In this document: piece by piece, positions 50,169-59,665 of the stretch
How the letters are laid out: every line of letters starts with the position of its first letter
How positions within the stretch are numbered: position 1 is the first letter of the stretch
From: Streptomyces sp. R41
GTDB taxonomy: Bacteria; Actinomycetota; Actinomycetes; Streptomycetales; Streptomycetaceae
Direction: 5' to 3'
Assembly: GCF_041053055.1 (NCBI RefSeq)
Contig: NZ_CP163443.1
Coordinates: forward strand, 7,361,001-7,425,000
DNA: 64,000 nt
The notes under the pieces: model-generated
The model's input: only the letters and a program-made list of their open reading frames with translations
The model's database searches: none
What the model was told of the DNA's origin: nothing
Translations under genes and position numbers: made by a program

Positions 50169-53100
50169 CTAACGCTCCTGGTTGTAGGTGCTGTCAGGAC
50201 CGAAGCCCTGGCCGTTCGTGTCACTGCTTGCGTTGCGTCCCCGCTGTACGCCGCGGCGCAGGTTGCTCAGCCTGCCCCGGACGTCCTCGGGAGCGCGGGA
50301 GACCTGGGGGCCGCCCTGTGGGGTCGATTCCGCGGTTCCCTCGACCAGGTTGGCCTTGGGCACCCGCCGCGGCAGACCGGACGAGGTGACCCCGCCCGCC
50401 TTGGGCTTCCGGAGCTGTGCGGCCTGCTGCCACCGGTCGTCGTTGGACGAGCGCCAGTCGCCGCTTCGCTCCGCGGCCGAAGCCGTGGCCGCCGGCGCCG
50501 CCTGCTCCCTCTGGTCCGCGGGGCGCTGGCCGTTGCCGTTGACATTGCCGCCCGCGGTGGATCCGCGGCGGGGCAGTCCGGCGTCGGTCAGCGCGTGGGG
50601 GGCCGAGGGGGCCGGTCCCGGACGGGTGAAGCCTACGCGGTCCTGCTCACTCACGTCAGTGGCCTGCGAGGATTCCGCTTCCGGAGCGTACTCGGACCGA
50701 TACGAGCCCTGGTATGCGTCCTGCTGCGGCCAATCGTCCTGGTGGGACGCTTCTTGGAAGGCCGAGAACGTCTCCGAGGCGGCGCCCCGGGCTCCCGAGT
50801 GCTCCTCCTGGGCAGGCTCCGGATAAGTGGGTTCCGGGTAGCCGCCGTTGGACGGGAAGTACGTCTCGTCATACGACGGCCGTTGCTGCTCGTCATAGCC
50901 AGGCTGCTGCGGTTCGTCGTACGCCGTCTGCTGGTCGTACGTGGTCTGCTGCTCCTCGTACACACCCTGCCCGTTGTCGTATCCGGGGCCGCCGTTGTAG
51001 GGGGGCCGCCCGTTGTCGTACACGGGCTGCTGGGCGTCGAAGTCGTTCTGGTAGCCCTGCGGGCCCTCGATGGCCTCCTGGCCCGTCGCCTGGGCCTCCA
51101 GGGCCGCACGGCGCTCCTCACGCATCAGCGAGCGGCCCACGGGGTCCAACTCGCGGATGTCGTCGGGCACTTCGGTGTAGCGGCTGTCGTCGAAGCCGAG
51201 CTCCGCGGCGGTGCGCAGCGGCTGCTGCTGGCCCCCGAAGTCCTCGCCCTGGAACGCCCGCTGCTCCGGGATGATCTGCGAGACGGTGAACTCGTCGCGC
51301 ATCGGCTGCTGTTCGCCGCCACCACCGTGGGTGATCGCGTCGGGAAGCATGACCAGCGAGGTCGTACCGGCCTGCTCGCCCGAGGGGCGCAGCTGGACGC
51401 GGATGCCGTGCCGGTCGGACAGCCGGCCGACCACGAAGAGGCCCATGCGCTGCGAGATCGCGACGTCCACGGTCGGCGGGTTGGCCAGCTTGTGGTTGAT
51501 GTCCGCGAAGTCCTCGGCGGTGAGGCCGATGCCCTTGTCGTGGATCTCCACCATGATGCGGCCGTCCGGCAGACGGGTCGCGGTGACGCGGACCTTGGTC
51601 TGCGGGGAGGAGAACGTGGTGGCGTTCTCCAGGAGCTCGGCGAGCAGGTGCACGAGGTCGGTCACGGCGCGGCCGTGGATCTCGGCCTCCGGGACGCCGG
51701 AGAGCTCGATGCGCTCGTACTGCTCCACCTCGGAGGAGGCGGCGCGCAGCACGTCGACGAGCGGGACCGGCTGGTCCCAGCGGCGGCCGGGCTCCTCGCC
51801 GGCGAGGACGAGGAGGTTCTCGCCGTTGCGGCGCATACGGGTCGCGAGGTGGTCCAGGCGGAAGAGGTTCTCCAGCTGGTCCGGGTCGGCCTCGTTGTTC
51901 TCCAGGTCGGTGATCAGGGTCAGCTGGCCCTCGATCAGAGACTGGTTGCGGCGCGACAGGTTGGTGAAGATCGCGTTGATGTTGCCTCGCAGGAGGGCCT
52001 GCTCGGCGGCCAGTCGTACGGCCTCGCGGTGGACCTGGTCGAAGGCGCGGGCGACTTCGCCGATCTCGTCCGTGCTGGTGATCGGGATGGGCTGGACGCG
52101 GGTGTCGACGCGGCCCGGATCCGTGCGCGAGAGCTGGTCGACCAGCATCGGCAGACGCTGCTCGGCGACACCGAAGGCCGCGTTGCGCAGCTGGCGCATC
52201 GAGCGGCTCATCTGGCGCGCCACCATCCCGGCCAGGATGAACGCGGCGAGCAGGGCGACCACGACGACGGCACCGGTGATGAAGGCGTCGTTCTTGGCGC
52301 TGTTGGAGATGTCCGCGGCCTCGGCCACCGCCTTGTCGGCGAGGTCCGACTCGATCTGGCGGTACGCGTTGTACTTGGCGGTGTTGACCGCCCACCAGTT
52401 CTGCGCGGTGATGCCCTTCGAGGCGAGCCCGTCGAGCTCGGTCTGCTGGGGGGACTTGAGCGTCGCCAGGGCCGAGACCATGACGACGGCCGTGTCCTTC
52501 TCTTCGGTACCGGCCGGCGGCGGCACGTAGTTCGGGTTCGCCGCGCGGGCCTGCGTGGCCTGGGCCGTGAGGTCCGTCTTGATCTGCTTCTTGGCCGCGT
52601 CGAGCTTGTCCGCGTCGGCCTGGGTGCCACCACCGATGTACTCCTCGATGGCGATGCCTTCGAGATAGGCGTACGAGGAGAGGGCGACGCGCTGGCTGGC
52701 GAGGCTGCTCAGGCCGGGGCCGGGCTTGACCAGCATGTGCATGCCGATGGACCGCTCCAGCGAGAGCGCGGCCTTGGACAGCGAGATCGCGTAGACCGTA
52801 CGGCCGTAGCTGGTGATGTTTCCGGTGCCCAGACCGAGTTCGTTGGCGAACTCCATCAGCGGGTGCTGGATCTGCGTGTAGCCCTCTTCGGTCTGCACGC
52901 CGGTGAGGTTCGAGGTGTACGCGATCTTGCGCAGCGAGTCGAGGCGGGGCTCGACCTTGCGGAAGATGGCCAGCCGGCGCTCCAGGCCCGCCTTCTTCGG
53001 CATGTTCTGGGCAGCCTCGTCGAAGGCGTCGGCGGCCGCGTCCGTGGCTTTGCGGGCCGCGGTGACGGTGGCCTTGTCCTTGGCGGTCTGCGCGCTGCCC

Positions 53101-53450
53101 TTCAGCAGGGGAAGGGCGGTGACGTCCCGCTCGACATACAGCTTGTCGCCGTACGTCAGCGCGGCCTGCACCAGACGTGCCGTCTTCTCGGCGTCCTGGG
53201 CTTCCTGCCAGGTGTCGATCGAGCTCTTCACCTGGAAGCCGCCCATGACAAGGCCGACCACCACGGGTATGAGCAGGATCGCGTTCAGCCTGGTCGGTAC
53301 ACGCCAGTTGCGCGGGGAGAAGCGACCGCCGCTCGGCGCGGGCGCCGTCGTGGGCTCCGGGCCGGGCACTTGTGCGGGCGCCGCTCCGCGCGGCGGCGGG
53401 GTGAAGTTGCCCCGTGCCGACGGCTCGGGACCGTTCTTGCTTCGCCTCAC
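50169..53450 (-). CDS. cvnA: Conservon CvnA: membrane sensor with nitrate-sensing, HAMP and HATPase domains (conservon 1)
   Basis: The 1093-residue protein starts at GTG 53450 (VRRSKNGPEPSARGNFTPPP). In order it has TM1 near 55-72 (LNAILLIPVVVGLVMGGF), an extracellular NIT-type helical domain of about 280 residues and TM2 (AFITGAVVVVALLAAFILAG). A HAMP domain, coiled helices and a GHKL ATPase follow (ELLENATTFSSPQTKVRV, then DKGIGLTAEDF and RMGLFVVGRLSDRHGI). The C-terminus is a 350-residue Gln/Tyr/Pro/Asp-rich disordered tail. No phosphoacceptor-His box is obvious, as usual for CvnA. The long tail has tandem YDEQQ/YDNG motifs. The cvnB gene follows immediately. Confidence 0.92.
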   Translation of the reverse strand: MRRSKNGPEPSARGNFTPPPRGAAPAQVPGPEPTTAPAPSGGRFSPRNWRVPTRLNAILLIPVVVGLVMGGFQVKSSIDTWQEAQDAEKTARLVQAALTYGDKLYVERDVTALPLLKGSAQTAKDKATVTAARKATDAAADAFDEAAQNMPKKAGLERRLAIFRKVEPRLDSLRKIAYTSNLTGVQTEEGYTQIQHPLMEFANELGLGTGNITSYGRTVYAISLSKAALSLERSIGMHMLVKPGPGLSSLASQRVALSSYAYLEGIAIEEYIGGGTQADADKLDAAKKQIKTDLTAQATQARAANPNYVPPPAGTEEKDTAVVMVSALATLKSPQQTELDGLASKGITAQNWWAVNTAKYNAYRQIESDLADKAVAEAADISNSAKNDAFITGAVVVVALLAAFILAGMVARQMSRSMRQLRNAAFGVAEQRLPMLVDQLSRTDPGRVDTRVQPIPITSTDEIGEVARAFDQVHREAVRLAAEQALLRGNINAIFTNLSRRNQSLIEGQLTLITDLENNEADPDQLENLFRLDHLATRMRRNGENLLVLAGEEPGRRWDQPVPLVDVLRAASSEVEQYERIELSGVPEAEIHGRAVTDLVHLLAELLENATTFSSPQTKVRVTATRLPDGRIMVEIHDKGIGLTAEDFADINHKLANPPTVDVAISQRMGLFVVGRLSDRHGIRVQLRPSGEQAGTTSLVMLPDAITHGGGGEQQPMRDEFTVSQIIPEQRAFQGEDFGGQQQPLRTAAELGFDDSRYTEVPDDIRELDPVGRSLMREERRAALEAQATGQEAIEGPQGYQNDFDAQQPVYDNGRPPYNGGPGYDNGQGVYEEQQTTYDQQTAYDEPQQPGYDEQQRPSYDETYFPSNGGYPEPTYPEPAQEEHSGARGAASETFSAFQEASHQDDWPQQDAYQGSYRSEYAPEAESSQATDVSEQDRVGFTRPGPAPSAPHALTDAGLPRRGSTAGGNVNGNGQRPADQREQAAPAATASAAERSGDWRSSNDDRWQQAAQLRKPKAGGVTSSGLPRRVPKANLVEGTAESTPQGGPQVSRAPEDVRGRLSNLRRGVQRGRNASSDTNGQGFGPDSTYNQER

Positions 53451-53800
53451 TCGACCAACAACCTCTCGGCGTCGGCACCTACGTTGTGCCGCGGTGTCTC
53501 CAGCGCCCTTGACTACTGGGCAGTTCAGCGCATTCCAGCACGTCAGGCGGCGCCCTTCCAAACACTCGGAACCAACGGTTCCGAGTGCTGTAAGCCCCAG
53601 ATAAAACGGTCATAAAGAGCGAGCCCCGCCAAAAGGCGGGGCTTTTGTGAGCGCAGCGACACCAGTTGACCGCGATGCGTGTCGGTGCCAGCGAAATTCT
53701 CTGTCGAAACGTTATGAACACTGTGGCCGACCGTGTCAAACGACACAGCCGGCTCCAATGCGTCTACGACAACTGCCTTATGGAACTGTCGACTTGGCTA
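53451..53800. other. Intergenic region between the two conservons, with two hairpins
   Basis: CACTCGGAACC/GGTTCCGAGTG (53563-53587) and AGCCCCGCC-AAAA-GGCGGGGCT (53622-53643) are perfect stems upstream of cvnA of conservon 1. The second is followed by TTTT on the plus strand. The promoter of conservon 1 and the 3' end of conservon 2 must lie here. No gene is seen. Confidence 0.65.
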
Positions 53801-54376
53801 CTACCGTAGCCGTGCCATGAGCGCGTGCTCGACGAGCGTGATCAGCGCGCTCTTCGCATCCGCACGGTGCCGGGCGTCCGTCGTGATGATCGGGGCGTCC
53901 GGACCGATCTGCAGGGCCTCGCGAACCTCTTCGGGGTTGTACGGCTGGTGCCCGTCGAAGCCGTTGAGGGCGATGACGAAGGGCAGGCCGCTGTTCTCGA
54001 AGTAGTCGACCGCGGGGAAGCAGTCGGCGAGACGGCGGGTGTCCACCAGGACCACCGCGCCGATGGCGCCGCGGACCAGGTCGTCCCACATGAACCAGAA
54101 GCGGTCCTGACCCGGCGTACCGAAGAGGTACAGGATCAGGTCCTGGTCCAGGGTGATGCGGCCGAAGTCCATGGCCACCGTGGTGGTGGTCTTGTCCCCG
54201 GTGTGGGTGAGGTCGTCGATGCCCGCCGAAGCGGACGTCATGACGGCCTCGGTGCGCAGCGGGTTGATCTCGGAGACGGCGCCCACGAACGTGGTCTTGC
54301 CGACGCCGAAGCCGCCCGCCACGACGATCTTCGCGGAGGTGGTCGTACGACCTCCGTCAGAGCTTGCGAAGTCCAC
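53801..54376 (-). CDS. cvnD: Conservon CvnD: Ras-like GTPase (conservon 2)
   Basis: The 191-residue protein starts MDFASSDGGRTTTSAKIVVA. After a variable first 18 residues it is almost identical to the CvnD of conservon 1, including GGFGVGKTT, LFGTPGQDRFWFMW and ALNGFDGHQPYNPEEVREAL. The differences are a handful of conservative changes in the C-terminal third. It overlaps cvnC by 20 bp, the same overlap as in conservon 1. Such close similarity suggests recent duplication or ongoing gene conversion, so the two GTPases may be able to serve each other's complexes. Confidence 0.93.
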   Translation of the reverse strand: MDFASSDGGRTTTSAKIVVAGGFGVGKTTFVGAVSEINPLRTEAVMTSASAGIDDLTHTGDKTTTTVAMDFGRITLDQDLILYLFGTPGQDRFWFMWDDLVRGAIGAVVLVDTRRLADCFPAVDYFENSGLPFVIALNGFDGHQPYNPEEVREALQIGPDAPIITTDARHRADAKSALITLVEHALMARLR

Positions 54377-54755
54377 TGAGCACCCTTTCGAGCAAAGTCA
54401 CGTCCGGCGCGCCGCCGTTGTTCTCGTCGCCACCCGGCTGGTGGATGGCGACGAGTCCGGCCTCCGCGAGGTCCGCGACGAGGATCCTGGCCACACCGAG
54501 CGGCATGGACAGGAGGGCCGACACCTCGGCCACCGACTTGACCTCTCGGCAGAGGTGGCAGATCCGCTGGTGCTCGGGGAGCAGCCCCATCAGCTGCGCC
54601 GGGTCGGCCGTGGTGCTGATCAGAGCCTCGATGGCGAGCTGGTAGCGCGGCCGGGTCCGGCCGCCGGTCATCGCGTAGGGACGTACCAGCGGCTGGTCGC
54701 CCTCATCCTCGTACGGCTGCGCGTACGGATCATGAGAGGCGGTGGGCGGGGTCAT
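54357..54755 (-). CDS. cvnC: Conservon CvnC: DUF742 protein (conservon 2)
   Basis: The 132-residue protein is the compact form: MTPPTASHDPYAQPYEDEGD, then LVRPYAMTGGRTRPRYQLAI, HQRICHLCREVKSVAEVSAL and LLERVLSGLRKL. It lacks the long Gly/Gln/Pro extension of its paralogue in conservon 1. The gap to cvnB is 111 bp and is otherwise empty. Confidence 0.9.
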   Translation of the reverse strand: MTPPTASHDPYAQPYEDEGDQPLVRPYAMTGGRTRPRYQLAIEALISTTADPAQLMGLLPEHQRICHLCREVKSVAEVSALLSMPLGVARILVADLAEAGLVAIHQPGGDENNGGAPDVTLLERVLSGLRKL

Positions 54756-54866
54756 GAATCCTCCGGGCGGGACAGCAAGTCGGTCAGTCGTGCCGTCTGT
54801 TGGGGCCGGTGGGGGGATTGTGGCGGCCGGACGGTGATTTCGTGCTGTGGGTAGAACCGAGGGCCG

Positions 54867-55289
54867 TCAGTGGAGCAGACTTCCCTGTAGTTCGGCGCGC
54901 AGGTCCGGCGTGAGCACTGCGCCCGCGCGGTCGACGAGCAGCGCCATCTCGTAGCCGACAAGGCCGATGTCGCACTCCGGGTGGGAGAGAACCGCCAGGG
55001 ACGATCCGTCCGAGATGGACATCAGGAAGAGGAAGCCGCGCTCCATCTCGACGACCGTCTGGGCCACCGTGCCGCCCTCGAAGATCCGGGATGCCCCGGC
55101 CGTCAGCGAGGTGAGCCCGGAAGCGACGGCCGCGAGCTGGTCGGCGCGGTCACGGGGGAAGCCTTCGGACAGTGCCAGAAGGAGTCCGTCGGCGGACACG
55201 ACGACGGTGTGGGACACCCCAGGGGTGTTGTCCACGAAGTTGGTGATCAACCAGTTGAGGTTCTGTGCCGCCTGGCTCATCGGGCTCAA
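54867..55289 (-). CDS. cvnB: Conservon CvnB: roadblock/LC7-domain protein (conservon 2)
   Basis: The roughly 140-residue protein is near-identical to CvnB of conservon 1 (NWLITNFVDNTPGVSHTVVV, ASGLTSLTAGASRIFEGGTV). I start at TTG 55289 (MSPMSQ), because GGAG lies 7 nt upstream and the codon directly abuts the cvnA stop. ATG 55280 is the alternative. It is expected to form a dimer and act with CvnD as in MglA/MglB pairs. Confidence 0.92.
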   Translation of the reverse strand: MSPMSQAAQNLNWLITNFVDNTPGVSHTVVVSADGLLLALSEGFPRDRADQLAAVASGLTSLTAGASRIFEGGTVAQTVVEMERGFLFLMSISDGSSLAVLSHPECDIGLVGYEMALLVDRAGAVLTPDLRAELQGSLLH

Positions 55290-58200
55290 CTAACGCTCCT
55301 GCTGGTGAGTGGGGCTGGGGAAGCTGCCGGTCTGGCCGCCTGGAGCGGCCTGTCGACCTTGCTGAATGCCCCTACGGAGATTGGTCAGCCGGCCGCGTAC
55401 GTCATCAGGCGCACGCGAGACCTGCGGACCGGTTTGGTGCTGTTGCTGCTGTGCCGTGCCCGCGACGAGATTGGCTCGCGGGACGCGGCGCGGCAGGCCT
55501 GAGGTGGTGACCCCGCCCGCCGACGGTTGACGGACGCGTTCTGCCTGCCGGACGAGGTCGTCGTTCGGCGAGGTGCGCCAGGAGGCGGTGGCCGGTGCGG
55601 CAGCCGGCCGCGGCGGAGCCGAGGGAACCTGCGGCTGCTGCTGCGCAGCCTGCGGTGCAGCCTGGGAGCCGTTGTGATGGGCGCCGTTGGGGGCGCCGTT
55701 CGCCTGACCGTGGAACCAGTTGGTCTCCAGCGTGTCGTACAGCGGCGTACGTCCGTCGCCGGGGCCCGCCGGCGGCAGCGCCTCGGGCTCCTGCGGACGC
55801 GCGGGCCGCTGCTGCGGCTGCGGGCGCTGCGGGGCCGGCTGCCGGGGAGCGCCGAAGTCGGCGTTGTCCCGGCCGGCGCCCGGCTGCGGCCGCTCGAACT
55901 GACCGGTGGACGACGGATCCTGGCTGTTGCCGTACCCGGGCGTCGCGAACTGCCCGGTGGACGACGGGTCCTGGCCGTAGCCCGGCCGGGCGAACTGGCC
56001 GGTGGACGACGGGTCCTGGGAGGCGTTGTAGCCCGGGTTGGCGAACTGGCCCGTGGTGGTGGACGGGTTGGAGGGGCCGAACACGTCGGGGCGGACGAAC
56101 TGCCCGGTGTTCTGGCCGCTGTTCTGGCCGAAGTTCTGCGGCGCACTCGCACCGGGGCGCGGGGCGTCGAAGTCGGGACGGGCGAACTCGGACGTCGAGC
56201 CCGGACCCTGGCGGTCGTCGATCCGCGGCATGCGCGAGGTGGCGTCGGGCTCCTCGTGGCCACGCGGCGTGTCGAGGGACGCGCGCGGCACCGGCGGCTG
56301 CGCGTTGTCGTCGCTCCAACTCGGCGTGCGCGGCTGCGGGTTGCCACCGGGCAGCTCGGCGCGCGCACCACCGCGCCCCGGAAGCTGCGGCCGGCGACGG
56401 CTGCCCTTGCCGCCAGACGGCTGCTGCGGAGGAGTGGCCGCGGGGGCGCTGTCACCGAAGCCGCCCTGACGCGTGTCGGATCCGCCCCGGCGCGCCCCGG
56501 GTCCGTCACCGAAGCCCTGGGGTGTACCGGTCCCGGCGGCCTGGAGGCCCTGCGGGGTGCCCGGTGTGCTCTGCCCGAAGGCACCGGCACCGGCCGGAGC
56601 CGGCCTGCCCTGCTGCGGGTTCCCCGGACCCTGCGGTCCACGAGCTCCGCCCGGAGCACCGGGGCGATTGCCCTGGTTGCCGCCCGGCAGCGCGGGACCG
56701 CCCTGGTTGCTTCCGGGCAGTGCCGCTCGCGGACCCTGGCCCGCGCCGACCTGTCCGCGCTGCGGCGGGGCGCCGAGGAGGCCGCCGCCGGCGGCGGGAG
56801 CACCGGCACCGAGCGAGGGACCGGCCTGCGAACCACCTCCGCGACGGGCCGCGGCGACACCGGCCGAGGCCTGCGCGGCGGCCGGGCCACCGGTGCCCGG
56901 GCCGCCCTGGCCCGGCTTGCCCGGAGCCTTCTTGCCGCCCTGGGCGACATCGACGGGGAGCATGACGAGCGCGGTCGTACCACCGGAGTCGGAGGGACGC
57001 AGCTGGATGCGGATGCCGTGGCGCTGCGACAGACGACCGACCACGAAGAGGCCCATGCGGCGGGAGACGGAGACGTCCACGGTGGGCGGCGAGGCGAGCC
57101 GCTCGTTGATCGCCGCGAGGTCCTCGGGGGAGAGGCCGATACCGGTGTCGTGGATCTCGATCAGGACGCGGCCGTCGGGCAGCGCGTGACCGGTGACCTT
57201 GACCTTGGTCTGCGGCGAGGAGAACGAGGTCGCGTTCTCGAGCAGCTCTGCGAGGAGGTGCACGAGGTCGTTGACGACGCGGCCGGCGACCTCGGTGGTC
57301 GGGACCGCGGCCAGCTCGATGCGCTCGTACTGCTCCACCTCGGAGGCGGCGGCACGGAGCACGTCGACCAGCGGGACCGGGCGGGTCCAGCGGCGGCCGG
57401 GCTCTTCACCGGCGAGAACGAGGAGGTTCTCACCGTTACGGCGCATGCGGGTCGCGAGGTGGTCGAGCTTGAACAGCGAGGACAGCTGGTCCGGGTCGGC
57501 CTCGCGGGACTCCAGTTCGGAGATCAGCGAGAGCTGGCGCTGGATGAGGCCCTGGGAGCGGCGCGAGAGGTTGGTGAACATCGCGTTGACGTTGCCCCGG
57601 AGAAGGGCCTGCTCGGCGGCCAGTCGTACGGCCTCGCGGTGCACGTCGTCGAAGGCCGCGGCCACCTGGCCGATCTCGTCCCGGGAGTGCACACCGACCG
57701 ACTCGACGGAGGTGTCGACGTCCTGCGGGTCCGACTCGGACAGCTGCTTGACCAGCTCGGGCAGCCGGTCCTGGGCGACCTTGGTCGCGGTGTCCTGGAG
57801 GCGGCGCAGCGAGCGGATCATGGAGCGGGCGACCACGAAGGCGCCGACGAGCGAGACACCGAGGACCAGGAGGATCAGCGCACCCGAGATGATCGCTTCG
57901 CTCTCGGACTCGTTGCGCAGCTGACGGGCCTTCTGCTCCATCTGGCCGAGCAGCGTGATCTCGATGGTCGACATCTTCTGGATCTTGGTGGTGTCGTCGT
58001 CGATCCAGTCCTTGTACGAGCGCTTGGTCTGCGTCTTGAGGCCGCCCGTACCGGCCAGCACGCGCCTGGAGTACTCGTCGGCCTGCCTGATGGTCGGGTT
58101 GTCGCCCTCGATGGGCGTGAGGAGGTCGGCGAACCCGTTTCCGTAGATGCTCTTGAAGCCGCTGATCTCGGATTCCTGGCTCTCCTGTGCGGAGAGCGCG

Positions 58201-59069
58201 TACTGCCGGTCGTTCTCCGACAGCGTGCCGAAGGTGTTCTTCTTCTCCGGCAGCGCGGCGGCGATGACGGCCCGCTGGACGGAGGCGTACTCCTTGGCGG
58301 ACGAGAAGGCGGACAGCGCGCGGGTGCGCTGGATCATCTCCGGGTTGCTGGTCGCCTCGGCCATGTCCTGCGAGAGCGCGAGCAGCTGGGTGACGAGGCG
58401 GTGGTAGGCCTCGACCGTCTGCGTCGAGTTCGTGGGGTCGGCGTAGGCGTCCTTGCGGATGGCGCTGAGCTTGTTCAGCTCACCCGCGATGCCGATCAGG
58501 CTGTCCCGGACGCCGGAGAGCTGCCCGTTTGTCGTGGCGTCGTCGATCTCCTGGGTGCCGTCGAGGAAGTGCCTCTTGGCTACGTCGGTCGCGTCGCGGG
58601 CGCCCTTGACCGTGTAGTCGCTGGCCGGGGCGCCGTGCGCGAGCGGACCCGCGGACAGGTCGCGCTCCTGCTGGAGCGCGGCGGCGAGCTCGGTCGCCTG
58701 CGTGGTCATGTCCGTCAGCAGCTTCATGTTGTCGAGCTGCTGAATGCTGTCCATGTTGTCGTTGATGCGCAGCGCGCCGAGCGAGGTCGCGGCGACCACG
58801 GGGAGCGCGAGCAGCGAGACCAGGCGCGTCGAAATGCGCCAGTTGCGCAGCGCTATTCGCGAGCCGGGGCCCGTGGGGCCCGGCGGCTTCGCGGCCGGTG
58901 TGGCGGGAGCCTTCGGCTTGGCGCCGGCGCGAGCGGAGTGCTCACCGCTGCCGCCGACCTCTGCCGGTCCCGGGTTCTGGGCGTGCTGGGGCGAGGAACC
59001 GCGGTCGGTCCCGCCGTGCGGCTCCGGCTCCGCCGAAGCGCTGCCATCCCTCTTGAAACGTCCCTGCAC
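55290..59069 (-). CDS. cvnA: Conservon CvnA: membrane sensor with nitrate-sensing, HAMP and HATPase domains (conservon 2)
   Basis: The 1259-residue protein starts at GTG 59069 (VQGRFKRDGSASAEPEPHGG). It has TM1 (LVSLLALPVVAATSLGAL), an NIT domain with the ELAAALQQERDLSAG signature, TM2 (AIISGALILLVLGVSLVGAF), HAMP, helical linker and GHKL ATPase (ELLENATSFSSPQTKVKV, HDTGIGLSPEDLAAI). A 550-residue Pro/Gly/Gln-rich tail follows, with five TGQF repeats near its middle. The kinase-like core closely matches the CvnA of conservon 1, but the NIT domain is different, so the two probably sense different signals with the same downstream machinery. Confidence 0.92.
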   Translation of the reverse strand: MQGRFKRDGSASAEPEPHGGTDRGSSPQHAQNPGPAEVGGSGEHSARAGAKPKAPATPAAKPPGPTGPGSRIALRNWRISTRLVSLLALPVVAATSLGALRINDNMDSIQQLDNMKLLTDMTTQATELAAALQQERDLSAGPLAHGAPASDYTVKGARDATDVAKRHFLDGTQEIDDATTNGQLSGVRDSLIGIAGELNKLSAIRKDAYADPTNSTQTVEAYHRLVTQLLALSQDMAEATSNPEMIQRTRALSAFSSAKEYASVQRAVIAAALPEKKNTFGTLSENDRQYALSAQESQESEISGFKSIYGNGFADLLTPIEGDNPTIRQADEYSRRVLAGTGGLKTQTKRSYKDWIDDDTTKIQKMSTIEITLLGQMEQKARQLRNESESEAIISGALILLVLGVSLVGAFVVARSMIRSLRRLQDTATKVAQDRLPELVKQLSESDPQDVDTSVESVGVHSRDEIGQVAAAFDDVHREAVRLAAEQALLRGNVNAMFTNLSRRSQGLIQRQLSLISELESREADPDQLSSLFKLDHLATRMRRNGENLLVLAGEEPGRRWTRPVPLVDVLRAAASEVEQYERIELAAVPTTEVAGRVVNDLVHLLAELLENATSFSSPQTKVKVTGHALPDGRVLIEIHDTGIGLSPEDLAAINERLASPPTVDVSVSRRMGLFVVGRLSQRHGIRIQLRPSDSGGTTALVMLPVDVAQGGKKAPGKPGQGGPGTGGPAAAQASAGVAAARRGGGSQAGPSLGAGAPAAGGGLLGAPPQRGQVGAGQGPRAALPGSNQGGPALPGGNQGNRPGAPGGARGPQGPGNPQQGRPAPAGAGAFGQSTPGTPQGLQAAGTGTPQGFGDGPGARRGGSDTRQGGFGDSAPAATPPQQPSGGKGSRRRPQLPGRGGARAELPGGNPQPRTPSWSDDNAQPPVPRASLDTPRGHEEPDATSRMPRIDDRQGPGSTSEFARPDFDAPRPGASAPQNFGQNSGQNTGQFVRPDVFGPSNPSTTTGQFANPGYNASQDPSSTGQFARPGYGQDPSSTGQFATPGYGNSQDPSSTGQFERPQPGAGRDNADFGAPRQPAPQRPQPQQRPARPQEPEALPPAGPGDGRTPLYDTLETNWFHGQANGAPNGAHHNGSQAAPQAAQQQPQVPSAPPRPAAAPATASWRTSPNDDLVRQAERVRQPSAGGVTTSGLPRRVPRANLVAGTAQQQQHQTGPQVSRAPDDVRGRLTNLRRGIQQGRQAAPGGQTGSFPSPTHQQER
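55896..56111 (-). repeat. Tandem TGQF repeats in the CvnA tail
   Basis: Five copies of (S/T)TGQF occur with spacing of 15 to 20 residues and intervening PGYxxSQDP. DNA identity among the central units is high, so the tract is a likely site of copy-number variation. Confidence 0.8.
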
Positions 59070-59665
59070 TAGCGTCGCAACCTCTGGACCAGGCGCCCCT
59101 CCGCGAAAACGGCGGGACGGTGTCGGCGTCGTACAGGGGCGCAGATGCGCCCCCTGGTGGTCGTGAGTGACCGGCGCAGGCTCCCCCTTCCCGCCGCCAC
59201 TCGGCGCTGCGTTGCGCCTCTGCGCGCCGGTTCGATCCCGCGGCGGTCCGTGGAATTCCAGCACAGTGCCGGATCTCCAACAAGGCCCGAGTACCAGGCT
59301 GTGACCTCCGTGACAGCTTGTGAGTGGTGCGTTACGAGACGTAGAAAGTGATCTCATACATAACGGGCGTATGCCTACGAGGTGTTGTGGTGTGCAGGGT
59401 GTCCCAGTCGCCATGATCAGGAGCGGAATGTCTGCTTCAGCTGAGCAATGTCCGTTTCGCCGGGCGGAGTTGAGGGCCTGAATTGACCGGTTTGCCTGCT
59501 AGTAAGTGAGGAAACTCACACGGCGATCATGGCGTCTTCACGGCTTCGCCCGGGAATTGCATGTTTAGCCTGACGCTTTACAGGGATGGCGAATCCGACA
59601 ACCCGCGCCGACACGGGGGCCTTTGAGCCCGCCAGGCGCCCACGACGACAAGGTCGAGTACAACA
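59070..59665. other. Intergenic region upstream of conservon 2, no gene seen
   Basis: The 600 bp between divergent cvnA and a small gene hold both promoters. A dyad GTGAG-GAAA-CTCAC lies at 59516-59529. An AT-richer stretch around 59330-59370 may be the conservon promoter. I see no convincing coding frame. Confidence 0.5.

Noticed and set aside
49749..53615. Very long open frame on the plus strand opposite conservon 1
   Set aside because: It is antisense to cvnA/cvnB in a GC-rich genome, its product is Arg/Val/Leu/Gly-rich without domains, and the minus-strand frames carry clear motifs.
55527..59072. Very long open frame on the plus strand opposite cvnA of conservon 2
   Set aside because: Same reason: low-complexity antisense product, no ribosome binding site or recognisable domain.
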